Origin: Rosistilla oblonga
GTDB taxonomy: Bacteria; Planctomycetota; Planctomycetia; Pirellulales; Pirellulaceae
DNA length: 64,000 bases
Reading direction: 5' to 3'
NCBI RefSeq assembly: GCF_007751715.1
Contig: NZ_CP036292.1
Span: 1,426,001 to 1,490,000 of the forward strand
Shown: positions 56,578 to 64,000 of the stretch, piece after piece
Layout: each line of letters begins with the position of its first letter
Position numbering within the stretch: the stretch's first letter is position 1
Made by a program: the position numbers and the translations under genes
The notes under the pieces: model-generated
What the model saw: the letters and a program-made list of their open reading frames with translations, nothing else
Database searches by the model: none
What the model was told of the DNA's origin: nothing

Positions 56578-56656
56578 AAATACTGTTCAACGAAGCGTAG
56601 TGGACGAGGTTACGAGTCCTTTTGCATCAGACCAAATCGCTGGGACTCGTAACCTC
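56578..56656. repeat. Dispersed palindromic element, copy 4, left part (cut by the IS)
   Basis: Reverse-oriented copy of 9458-9600 from AATACTGTTCAACGAAGC up to CTCGTAACCTC at 56646-56656. The remainder of the element is at 58200-58264 on the far side of the insertion sequence. Joining the two parts while removing one CTCGTAACCTC restores the reverse complement of copy 1 over nearly its whole length. Confidence 0.92.
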
Positions 56657-58199
56657 CTGCTGATTACCCACAAGTCGTCGCAAAAACAGCTCGTTTTGGC
56701 ACGGTATTTGCGCTTGTAGTATTTCATTTTGCACAATGAAATCTTAAGGTGAAAGCATGCAACCGACCAGTATCGCATACGAATTTCAAGATATTCAACT
56801 TGGAGACAAACGTCTCAACGATCGAGCCGAAGCGTTGCTCGCCTCGCTGGCGGCCAACCCTTCGGCCAGTATCAACGAAGCTTGCAGTGGCTGGGACGAA
56901 ACCAAAGCCGCCTACCGTCTATTCGATAACCCCAACGTCGATCCCGAAGCCATTCTCGGGGCTCACGCTGAAAAGACACTCCAACGAATCAAGGCCCAAG
57001 ACACCGTTTGTATCGCACAAGATACCACCGAACTGGACTACACCGCGCATCCGCCCGAAGGCGTCCGTAATCTCGATCGCTTAGGCCGCCGTGGACTTTA
57101 CGATCATTCCCACATCGCCTTCACTCCAGAGAAACTTTGTCTCGGGGTGGTCGGTGTTAAGTTTTACGATCGCGACAAAGAAGCGCTCGGCACCAGCAAG
57201 AAGCGAGAAGGCCAACCCCTACACACCGGCGAAGGGCAACGATGGCTCGATGGTTATCGCAAGGCCTGCGAGATCGCCGGAAAATGTCCTGAAACTCAGA
57301 TCGTTTCGCTGGCCGATCGCGAAGGAGACATCTACGACATTTTCGTCGAAGCCGATCAGCATGAAACACCGGCTCAGTTCGTCATTCGCTCGCAGCGAAA
57401 ACGCTCGTTGCCGGAGAAAGACCCCGATGGCGGGCCTGCGGCTTATAAGAAAATGCGTGCCGAAATCGCATCCGCCCAGCCGGTCGCTTACCGCGAAGTC
57501 CAGCTTCCCAAAACGCCCGAGCGAACCAAAGGATCGGGAAACAAACAACACCCCGGCCGTGAAGCACGCACTGCGAAGTTAGAAATTCGAGCGAAGCGGA
57601 TGACTCTTCGTGCGCCACACAACAAGCAGTCTTCGATGCCGCCGGTCGAGATCAGTGTCGTTTGGGTGAGCGAAATCGATGGCCCAGGCGACGGAACCGA
57701 AGTCGACTGGCTGTTACTGAGTTCTCTGCCGGTCGACACGATTGCCCAGACGCTGCGGATTGTGGATTTGTATGTGGCTCGTTGGCCAATCGAAGTATTC
57801 TTTCGAGTTTTCAAAACTGGCTGCCGGGTCGAAGAGATCCAACTCGAAGCGAGAGACCGACTGATCCGCGCGTTGATGTTTTACAAAGTGATCGCATGGC
57901 GGATCATGTTTGTGACCTTCTTAGGCCGCGAGTGTCCAGAGCTTCCCTGTGATGTCGTCTTCAGCGAAGCGGAATGGAAGTCGGTCTGGAAAGTGGTGGA
58001 AAAGACGGCTCCTCCAAAGCAAGCTCCTGAGCTGTCACAATTCATCCCAGTCCTTGCGACCCTTGGCGGCTACAATCACCGCGAAGGCGACGGTCCGCCG
58101 GGAGCCGAAGTGATCTGGCGAGGCACGCGGCGAATGCTCGACTTCGCCCTCTGCTGGCAAGCCTTCGGACCAGACCAATGACTTGTGGGTAATCGACAG
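56657..58199 (+). mobile_element. Intact IS4-family (Tn5/IS50-like) insertion sequence, 1543 bp
   Basis: Terminal inverted repeats CTGCTGATTACCCACAAGTC (56657-56676) and, reading inward from the other end, CTGTCGATTACCCACAAGTC (58199-58180), 18 of 20 identical. They resemble the IS50 outside end (CTG....TTA..CACAAGT). An 11-bp target duplication, CTCGTAACCTC, flanks it at 56646-56656 and 58200-58210. It carries one full-length transposase gene and no passenger. The near-perfect ends and exact duplication suggest recent insertion and possible mobility. Confidence 0.93.
56757..58181 (+). CDS. IS4-family transposase, Tn5/IS50 group
   Basis: 474 residues from ATG 56757, with AAGGTG (56746-56751) as ribosome site. 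The N-terminus 'EFQDIQLGDKRLNDRAEALLASLAANPSASINEACSGWDETKAAYRLFDN' is the Tn5-type DNA-binding domain. The DDE triad is D89 (QDTTELDY), D187 (ADREGDIYD) and E346. The IS4 signature Y-x2-R-x3-E-x6-K is exact: Y339, R342, E346, K353. No frameshift or stop is seen. The protein should cut and paste the element by a hairpin mechanism as in Tn5. The stop codon lies inside the right terminal repeat. Confidence 0.95.
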   Translation: MQPTSIAYEFQDIQLGDKRLNDRAEALLASLAANPSASINEACSGWDETKAAYRLFDNPNVDPEAILGAHAEKTLQRIKAQDTVCIAQDTTELDYTAHPPEGVRNLDRLGRRGLYDHSHIAFTPEKLCLGVVGVKFYDRDKEALGTSKKREGQPLHTGEGQRWLDGYRKACEIAGKCPETQIVSLADREGDIYDIFVEADQHETPAQFVIRSQRKRSLPEKDPDGGPAAYKKMRAEIASAQPVAYREVQLPKTPERTKGSGNKQHPGREARTAKLEIRAKRMTLRAPHNKQSSMPPVEISVVWVSEIDGPGDGTEVDWLLLSSLPVDTIAQTLRIVDLYVARWPIEVFFRVFKTGCRVEEIQLEARDRLIRALMFYKVIAWRIMFVTFLGRECPELPCDVVFSEAEWKSVWKVVEKTAPPKQAPELSQFIPVLATLGGYNHREGDGPPGAEVIWRGTRRMLDFALCWQAFGPDQ

Positions 58200-58264
58200 C
58201 TCGTAACCTCGTCCACTACATCCCGCCGCTAATTCTTTCCACGGTCCGAGGCTCCTTCGTTAAT
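58200..58264. repeat. Dispersed palindromic element, copy 4, right part
   Basis: It starts with the second copy of the target duplication CTCGTAACCTC and continues through GTCCACTACATCCCGCCGCTAATTC to GGCTCCTTCGTT. See the left part at 56578-56656. Confidence 0.92.
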
Positions 58265-58286
58265 CGAAACGTTTAGGTCGATCGGT

Positions 58287-60290
58287 CTATGGCGTGAAGT
58301 GATGTAGCACGTGGCCCGCCCGATCGGTCAGGAGGATATTCGAGATTCGGATTTTACCGGCTGCTGTCGACGGATCGATACGGACAGCGTCGATAGGACT
58401 GCTCGGCGTGAACTCAATAGCATACTGGTGTGTTGCGTCATCGTGCTCGGGTTCAAACGTCACGCTTCGCGCTGCCAGGAAAGGCGGGCGGACACCTTGT
58501 TCACGCCAGAAGATTTGCCCACGGCCGGTGGAGTTCGATCGCATAGCAAAGCGAAGTGTCAACGGTTGTTGTGAGACCGGTTTGGGCAAGCCGTAGATCA
58601 TATAAGGATCGCCGCCATCGCTGGTGAGGACCAACGCGTCGCCGTCACGTTTCAGCGTGCAGGTGCCATCGGGCTGCCAGCCTGCGACCGGCTTGCCACG
58701 TGGCTTGGCTGACTTCTTCGCTTGCTTGCCTCCTGTATTTTTCAGCCTTCCCATCCCTTCCATCCGCGGACGGTATTGCGACGGATCGAATCGCTTATTT
58801 CGCTGCGGGCGAACCGCATTGGTGTCGACCAAAAACGCTTCGATCAACGCATCCATCTGTTGCACCCGCTCGGGATGTTTTGCCGACAGATCGTGCTGTT
58901 CGCCGATGTCCTCCGCAAGATGGAACAGTTTGTAGCGGTGTTTTCCCGCTTCACCGCTGTGGAAGATGCGGATCAGTTTCCAATCGTTCTGGTGGACGCT
59001 GACCGCAGGTGGCAACCATTCGGGAATCGGAGGGCTGTGAGGGAAGTAGGTGAAGATCGCGTCGCGATCGAGCGATCCGCCCTGCAGCGCCGGTGTGATG
59101 CTGATTCCGTCAAACATTTGATCTGACTGTTTTTCGATCGATAACATCTCCAGCAGCGTCGGGTAGAAGTCGCTGCTCTGGATCACTTCGTCGCTGCGTG
59201 AGTTGGCCGCGACAACACCTGGCTGCACCACGATCGCCGGCCCGCGGACGCCTCCTTCGTACATCGTCGCTTTGCCACCACGCAGCGGCGCGTTGCTGGT
59301 CGCCGTGGTGCCGTCGACTTGGTTGTACATGTTACCGCCGTTATCCGAAGCGAAGATGATGATCGTGTTGTCGGCGATCTTCAGACGATCCAACGTGTCC
59401 AGCAGCGTGCCGACCGCATCATCCATGCTCTCGATCATCGCAGCGTAGGTAGGACTTCGCTGAGGATTTTTGGGATCGATTTGTTTTGCGTATCGATCGA
59501 TCAACGCCTGTTTCGCATCAAACGGAGCGTGCACGCTGAACATCCAATAGTTCAAGAAGAACGGTCGCCGCTGGTTCTGTTCCATAAACGTCACAGCTTC
59601 GGAGGCCATCCGATCTTCGATGTGTTCATCGGGCGTCTGCGGATCGAAATCGGGATACCGCCAGGGAGCGACATAACTGCCAGCGGGACCGGGGCCTGCC
59701 CAGTGCGGCACGTCGATGTCGAAGCCATGTTCAAGAGGCGAATAGGGAGCGCTGCCGAGATGCCATTTCCCAAAGTGGGCGGTGGCGTAACCATTGTCTT
59801 TGAACATCTCCGCAAGCGTGTAGTAGCTGGTCTTTAGACGCGAGACCGAATTGGGAGACGTCGCCTTCAGATGAGGCGGGCCGGTCGAAGTCGCTTCGGC
59901 CGCAAGGATCACCTTCGGCAAATGACAATTGGGCGTCGTGATCCCCGTCCGCGCCGGACTCAGGCCCGTCAGGATGCTGGCTCGCGTCGGCGAACATAGC
60001 GGACTGGAGGAATAGGCGCGAGTGAACGTCATCCCGCGAGCCGCCAGCCGCTCGATATTTGGCGTCTTATAGAACTTGGTGGTGCCAAAGAGCGTCGTGT
60101 CGCTCCACCCCAGATCGTCCGCCAGGATGAATAGGACATTCGGTTTCGCCGCCAACAGATCTCCGTTCGGCGAGAACATACCGCCCGCAAGACAAGCAAA
60201 AAACAACAGCGAAGGGAGCGAGATCTTATTCAGAATCACAACAAACCTGTTTATGTAGGCGGCACGTGGAAAGAGCGAAGGACGAATCAT
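58287..60290 (-). CDS. Secreted FGly-dependent sulfatase (arylsulfatase A-like) with extra C-terminal domain
   Basis: 667 residues. A hydrophobic segment '[17 protein letters not shown]' inside the N-terminal 45 residues acts as signal. '[15 protein letters not shown]' and the formylglycine motif C99-S-P-T-R103-A-S are canonical. '[13 protein letters not shown]' is the second metal block. The catalytic part ends near residue 520. The last 120 residues ('[27 protein letters not shown]...[22 protein letters not shown]') form a beta-sandwich-like domain that may bind carbohydrate. Located between the aldolase gene (91 bp upstream) and the IS; target sulfated glycan unknown. Confidence 0.9.
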   Translation of the reverse strand: MIRPSLFPRAAYINRFVVILNKISLPSLLFFACLAGGMFSPNGDLLAAKPNVLFILADDLGWSDTTLFGTTKFYKTPNIERLAARGMTFTRAYSSSPLCSPTRASILTGLSPARTGITTPNCHLPKVILAAEATSTGPPHLKATSPNSVSRLKTSYYTLAEMFKDNGYATAHFGKWHLGSAPYSPLEHGFDIDVPHWAGPGPAGSYVAPWRYPDFDPQTPDEHIEDRMASEAVTFMEQNQRRPFFLNYWMFSVHAPFDAKQALIDRYAKQIDPKNPQRSPTYAAMIESMDDAVGTLLDTLDRLKIADNTIIIFASDNGGNMYNQVDGTTATSNAPLRGGKATMYEGGVRGPAIVVQPGVVAANSRSDEVIQSSDFYPTLLEMLSIEKQSDQMFDGISITPALQGGSLDRDAIFTYFPHSPPIPEWLPPAVSVHQNDWKLIRIFHSGEAGKHRYKLFHLAEDIGEQHDLSAKHPERVQQMDALIEAFLVDTNAVRPQRNKRFDPSQYRPRMEGMGRLKNTGGKQAKKSAKPRGKPVAGWQPDGTCTLKRDGDALVLTSDGGDPYMIYGLPKPVSQQPLTLRFAMRSNSTGRGQIFWREQGVRPPFLAARSVTFEPEHDDATHQYAIEFTPSSPIDAVRIDPSTAAGKIRISNILLTDRAGHVLHHFTP

Positions 60291-60381
60291 CGACGCCGAT
60301 GCGGCGAAAGGATCCGTTGAACCAGCCTGCCTATTCTAACAAGCGATACTAATTCAATGTCTCCGCGAGATCACCTCTTAC

Positions 60382-61674
60382 CTACTTCAGATTGAACGCG
60401 TCGCACAGCTCGTCGATCACGCGTTTGGGCATCGCCGAAACCGCTCCGATACTCTTGGCATTGATTACCGCTTCGGCTGTCGATTCGAGGACTTCCAATC
60501 GGTCAAATGCATCCAGCACACTCGAGCCCGTCACCAGGACGCCATCGTTTTCCAGGATCGCTGCCGGGTTGCGGGAGGTGACAAAGTCGGCGATCGAACC
60601 GTCGGATCCGTACTGAACGCCGTAATCCGCTCGTCGCACGTCGCGAAGAAAGACGTAGCTTTCGGGAATCGTGCGGACATCAAACGGGACATCGGTCGCG
60701 CTGAAGGCGGTTGCGTTCACCGGATGCGCGAACACGATCGCTTGCACGTGCGGATGTCGCTTGTAGATCGCTTGGTGCGCACGTGCGGCGCGGCTGGCCA
60801 GTTTTCCCGACTCGCGTCGATCGCCGTCGACCAAGACAAAATCTTCCGCCGACAAGAGTTCGCGGTCTTTCTGCGTCGGCGTGATCAGAAACGCATCGCC
60901 ATCCAGACGGGCCGAAAAGCTGCCTTCGGTGCTGATCAACAGTCGTTGCCGACAGCCGCGTTGAACAAACTCACACAACTGTCGGCGCAGCTCACGTTCG
61001 TCAGCCGATGCGACGCCGGGATCAAACGATTGGAAATCGACGCCACGCTGAGCGGCTTGATCCAATTGGGGATCGCTCAAAAATCGCAGCTCGCCCAACT
61101 GATTCGCTTTGATCAGCGTCTTGCCAGCAAATTCAAACGCTTCGAAACGCTTGAACGCCGACGCCAAACAATCCCCGCCGACGACAACGCCATGGTTTTC
61201 CAAGATCACGCTGTCGCAACCTTCGGAAAACGTGTTGGCGATACTCGCGCCAAGCGCTTCGCTGCCCGGACAGGCATACGGTGCAAAACCGATCTTGCCG
61301 CAAACGCTGTGCGCCTGGTGGAACAACCGCGTGTTGGGCGTCTGCTGACAGATACTGAAGGCAACCAAAGCGACGGGATGAGCGTGAACGATCGCCCCGA
61401 TATCGGGCCGCGCCGCGTAGATCGCTTTGTGGAACGGGAACTCGCTCGACGGCGGATGCAAGCCATCGACGCTGCCATCGGCTGCGACACAGACGATGTC
61501 GTTGCGAGTCAGATTCCCTTTGTCGACTCGAGCCGGTGTGATCCAGATGTTGCCATCGGCATCGCGGATCGAGAGGTTGCCGCCGGATGTGGTTGTCATC
61601 CGGTAGCGGTAGATGCGATCCATCGTCCGCATGATCTCATCGCGTGGATGAACAAGGGCTCGAGTTGTATTCAT
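60382..61674 (-). CDS. Class II aldolase/adducin family protein with two tandem domains
   Basis: 430 residues, about twice the family length. Domain 1 (about 8-215) has the full zinc site of fuculose-phosphate aldolase: E78, H97 and H99 (HAHP), H161 (ENHGV), plus the phosphate-binding '[10 protein letters not shown]'. Domain 2 (about 225-430) is a diverged repeat in which E78 has no counterpart, H97 is F315 and H161 is D377; only H317 remains. So one active and one probably inactive unit are fused. With the FucP-like carrier and adjacent aldehyde dehydrogenase, cleavage of a deoxyketose-1-phosphate is plausible. It follows the dehydrogenase by 122 bp. Confidence 0.85.
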   Translation of the reverse strand: MNTTRALVHPRDEIMRTMDRIYRYRMTTTSGGNLSIRDADGNIWITPARVDKGNLTRNDIVCVAADGSVDGLHPPSSEFPFHKAIYAARPDIGAIVHAHPVALVAFSICQQTPNTRLFHQAHSVCGKIGFAPYACPGSEALGASIANTFSEGCDSVILENHGVVVGGDCLASAFKRFEAFEFAGKTLIKANQLGELRFLSDPQLDQAAQRGVDFQSFDPGVASADERELRRQLCEFVQRGCRQRLLISTEGSFSARLDGDAFLITPTQKDRELLSAEDFVLVDGDRRESGKLASRAARAHQAIYKRHPHVQAIVFAHPVNATAFSATDVPFDVRTIPESYVFLRDVRRADYGVQYGSDGSIADFVTSRNPAAILENDGVLVTGSSVLDAFDRLEVLESTAEAVINAKSIGAVSAMPKRVIDELCDAFNLK

Positions 61675-61796
61675 GGTTCAGCAATTTCCAAGTTCGCGTA
61701 ATCCGGGCCTTGATCTGACGCCGCGTCGCGACGGGCACGTTGCCCGCCGCGTCTGCATTTTACGGACGGGCGGGAAGCCTATCCTGCTTTCGGAGC

Positions 61797-63287
61797 CTAT
61801 CCCAAGGGACGGACGACCGAGGTGCTGCGGTAGTAGTCCATCAGCGTTTCGATCGACAACACGCCGCCCCCCATGCCGCTCTTGTTGACGCCGCCGTAAG
61901 GGACGCCGTGGGCGAAGACGTTGTGGGCGTTGATCCAGCTGTTGCCGGCGGTCATCGATTCAGCCACGCGTGCCGCCCGATCGTCGTCTTTGGTCCAAAC
62001 GCTGTTGGCCAATCCGTATTGCGTGTCGTTGGCCATCGCAATCGCTTCCTGTTCGGAACCGAACTTGGCCAAATAAGCAACGGGGCCAAAGATCTCTTCC
62101 TGAGCGGCGACATTGTCCAGCGAACCAGCCAGCAACGCCGGTTTGACGTAATTCCCTTCGTAGCCTTCGACGGTGGCAGCTCCGCCGCCGTACAAGCACT
62201 CCGCTCCGCCAGCTTTGCCTTTGTCCTGGTATCCCAACACGCGTTGGCATTGTTTTGGATTGACCACGGGGCCCATCTGAGCGTTTGGATCCAGGGGATG
62301 CCCGATTTTCACTTCCTTCAATCGATCGACGCAGTGTTTGACAAATTCGTCGTAGACGTTTTCGTGGATCAACCAACGCGTTGCGTCACAGCAGACTTGG
62401 CCGCTGTGGAAGGTGATCGCACCTACAAGTGCTTCCGCCGTCGCCTTGACGTCGACATCGTCGAAGACCACAGCAGCTCCCTTGCCGCCGAGTTCCAGTT
62501 TCACGGGGACCAGGTTGCGGCCACACGCTTCGCCCACCATCTGTCCGACTTCGGGCGATCCGGTGAACGACATCCGCTTGATCTTGGTGTTGTTCGACAA
62601 CGCGGCACCCGCCGTCGCACCGCGGCCGGTGACAACATTGATCACGCCGTCGGGAACGCCCACTTTCTTGGCCAATTGAGCCAGATAGAGTGCCGACAAC
62701 GAAGTGTCTTCGGCTGGCTTGATCACCACGGTGTTCCCGGCGGCCAAGGCGGGCGAGATGCCCCAACCGATCAACAGGAAGGGGAAGTTCCATGGGAAGA
62801 TGAACGCGCACGCCCCCCATGGTTGCTTGAAAGTCCAAGCGTCGTGGCCGGGCACATCCAACTTGGTTCGCAGTTCCACCTTGTCGGCGAGGCCAACGAA
62901 ATAGCGGAGCGTGTCGACGAAGTTTTGCACGTCACCAGCGGCTTGAGCTTGGATCTTGCCGGCGTCGAGCGCTTCGATCTGTGCGATGATTGCCTTGTCC
63001 GCTTCGACGGCGTCGGCCAGTCGCAATAAAATGCTGCTGCGTTCCTGCTGCGACAGCCCCGCCCAGGCGGGAAACGCTTCGTCAGCGATCTCCACGGCGC
63101 GATCGATTTCCGATGGGGAGAGGTCGTGGATTTCAGCGATCGTGTCGCCCGAACCGGGATCGATTGTCGGGATCAAGTTTCCCGAAGCCGCAGGGAAATC
63201 CTTGCCCCCCACGAAACTGGCAAATGGGCTCTGCTTCAGGAATGTCTCGACGGCTGGCAACAATTCGAACTTCGTCATAACGCTCAT
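61797..63287 (-). CDS. NAD(P)+-dependent aldehyde dehydrogenase
   Basis: 496 residues from ATG 63287 with AGGAG seven bases upstream on the minus strand; the frame to 63350 is not needed. Landmarks: 'FIFPWNFPF', 'GNTVVIKPAEDT', 'FTGSPEVGQ', general base E265 (KLELGGKG) and catalytic C299 (GQVCC). 'EEIFGPVAYLAKF' and 'SWINAHNVFAHGVPYGGVNKSGMG' follow. It belongs to the broad betaine/retinal/lactaldehyde-type ALDH superfamily. It is the first gene of the minus-strand series with the aldolase and sulfatases, so lactaldehyde from deoxysugar cleavage is a likely substrate (inference). Confidence 0.92.
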   Translation of the reverse strand: MSVMTKFELLPAVETFLKQSPFASFVGGKDFPAASGNLIPTIDPGSGDTIAEIHDLSPSEIDRAVEIADEAFPAWAGLSQQERSSILLRLADAVEADKAIIAQIEALDAGKIQAQAAGDVQNFVDTLRYFVGLADKVELRTKLDVPGHDAWTFKQPWGACAFIFPWNFPFLLIGWGISPALAAGNTVVIKPAEDTSLSALYLAQLAKKVGVPDGVINVVTGRGATAGAALSNNTKIKRMSFTGSPEVGQMVGEACGRNLVPVKLELGGKGAAVVFDDVDVKATAEALVGAITFHSGQVCCDATRWLIHENVYDEFVKHCVDRLKEVKIGHPLDPNAQMGPVVNPKQCQRVLGYQDKGKAGGAECLYGGGAATVEGYEGNYVKPALLAGSLDNVAAQEEIFGPVAYLAKFGSEQEAIAMANDTQYGLANSVWTKDDDRAARVAESMTAGNSWINAHNVFAHGVPYGGVNKSGMGGGVLSIETLMDYYRSTSVVRPLG

Positions 63288-64000
63288 TTGGTAACTCCTG
63301 CGAGTGATTGGATTTCGTTTTTTTGTCGCTTTTGGGGGGCTCGTTCTCACCGGCGACTGTTTTGCAGATTCTTCATCTTATCGTTTCGGCGTGCGATGGC
63401 TTGCCCCCCAATGCAAATTGTCGCCCATCGGACGCTTTCAGGTCGTCGGCTCGCGGGGAGATCGAGATCGACGGGATCATCCTTTCGCCCTCATCGGCAT
63501 GTTGATCCGGTGGTGACAGGGCTTTTAACTGTTTGTGCTTAGGCAAATTAGCCGGCATGCGTTAGCGGACTGTCGTTTTAGTCAGAACGAGCTTCCTTAC
63601 ATTGAGCCGTTTGGGCTTGGGCCCCGGTTTGGTGGCAGCGGAGCCGAGGCGAACGCTCAAACGGCTGATTCAACCGACAAGCCGCTAGTGGGCTGTCGAT
63701 TTACTTACTTCAACTGAAGCCGCTGAGAATACGATCGACGTTCGCGAAGCGACGATTAGGCGCAGCGACAGAACAAATTCCGGCATCCGTATCCCCCGAT
63801 AAGCGATGTTTCAACGCAAAGAATCCTACCCGGTGGGATCGGGGCCGGGGAATTTCCCAGCAGGTCCGAAGCGGGAGGGGGCTGCGCGAGATGCGACCCA
63901 AAGCCATGAAAAAGCTTGTGCTAGCGGGAAACCGCACCACTAGCGCAACCAGGAGTTGCAAACGGGGGGGCGGCCAGCGAGAATAACCACTGCTGACGAA
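63288..64000. other. Intergenic region with repeats, no gene supported
   Basis: 713 bp at the window edge. From about 63525 to 63560 it carries the TGTTTGTGCTTA..AAATTAGCCGGCATGCG repeat seen also at 34863. From about 63570 to 63700 it has a diverged copy of the nested palindrome at 478-602 (GAGCCGTTTGGGC..., CTCAAACGGCTGATTCAACCGACAAGCCGCTAG). The remaining frames are short and show no family resemblance. Confidence 0.6.

Noticed and set aside
56351-56590. N-terminal extension of the sulfatase at 54869
   Set aside because: The added 80 residues translate the GTTTAACCGCG and palindromic repeats; the signal peptide starts at 56350.
63710-63961. Minus-strand frame of 83 codons near the window end
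   Set aside because: No ribosome site, no recognisable family, and it overlaps repeat-rich DNA; coding evidence is insufficient.

Overview
This 64 kb window looks like a chromosomal segment of a planctomycete, probably a marine Pirellulales of the Rhodopirellula/Rosistilla type. The call rests on the high-GC coding style, a three-gene squalene operon (hpnCDE), FGly-type sulfatases, a DUF1570-like gluzincin peptidase, orphan secretion-ATPase paralogues, many secreted proteins of unknown function, and abundant short palindromic repeats between genes. The placement is inference; I saw no rRNA or tRNA gene to test it.

Layout. 0-6.5 kb: a partial GyrI-like protein, a membrane-anchored PQQ-propeller protein, then hpnC-hpnD-hpnE and a 121-bp-period tandem repeat. 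6.5-9 kb: a membrane pyrophosphatase with an unusual ~100-residue insertion. 9-15.3 kb: the most distinctive block. A Rieske + glutamate-synthase-type FMN/[3Fe-4S] fusion, a SnoaL-like protein and a Rieske + thiamine-diphosphate enzyme fusion lie in one co-directional cluster, followed by a patatin-like lipase and a small DUF2892-like membrane protein. 15.5-24.3 kb: NUDIX hydrolase, M24 peptidase, a secreted lectin-like protein, an AAA+ ATPase with a zinc ribbon, an MFS-type carrier, a secreted alpha/beta hydrolase and a degenerate GspE-like ATPase. 24.5-32.2 kb: gyrA, a protoporphyrinogen-oxidase-like gene and a large zinc metalloprotease. 32.6-50 kb: an outer-membrane-type protein, two purine nucleoside phosphorylases with different specificity residues, a HerA-like ATPase, a UvrD/PcrA-like helicase, a HisA-like protein, a Met/Gly-rich secreted protein, rsmD, a secreted cyclophilin, an orphan iron-type binding lipoprotein, a secreted peptidase and a CrtI-like oxidoreductase.

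50-63.3 kb: a probable fucose/sulfated-glycan region. A FucP-type symporter is followed by repeats, a decayed DUF559 gene and a methyltransferase. A minus-strand series then runs aldehyde dehydrogenase > double-domain class II aldolase > sulfatase > [IS] > sulfatase > secreted protein. Symporter, aldolase, dehydrogenase and sulfatases would fit uptake of a desulfated deoxysugar and oxidation of the resulting lactaldehyde. No isomerase, kinase or microcompartment shell gene is present here.

Repeats and mobile DNA. Several dispersed repeat families occupy the gaps. One, about 140 bp with 23-bp inverted arms, is present four times; one copy is split by an intact 1543-bp IS4-family (Tn5/IS50-like) insertion sequence with near-perfect terminal repeats and an 11-bp target duplication. 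A 175-bp direct repeat brackets the decayed DUF559 gene, and a relative of it precedes hpnC. No CRISPR array, prophage or restriction system was seen.
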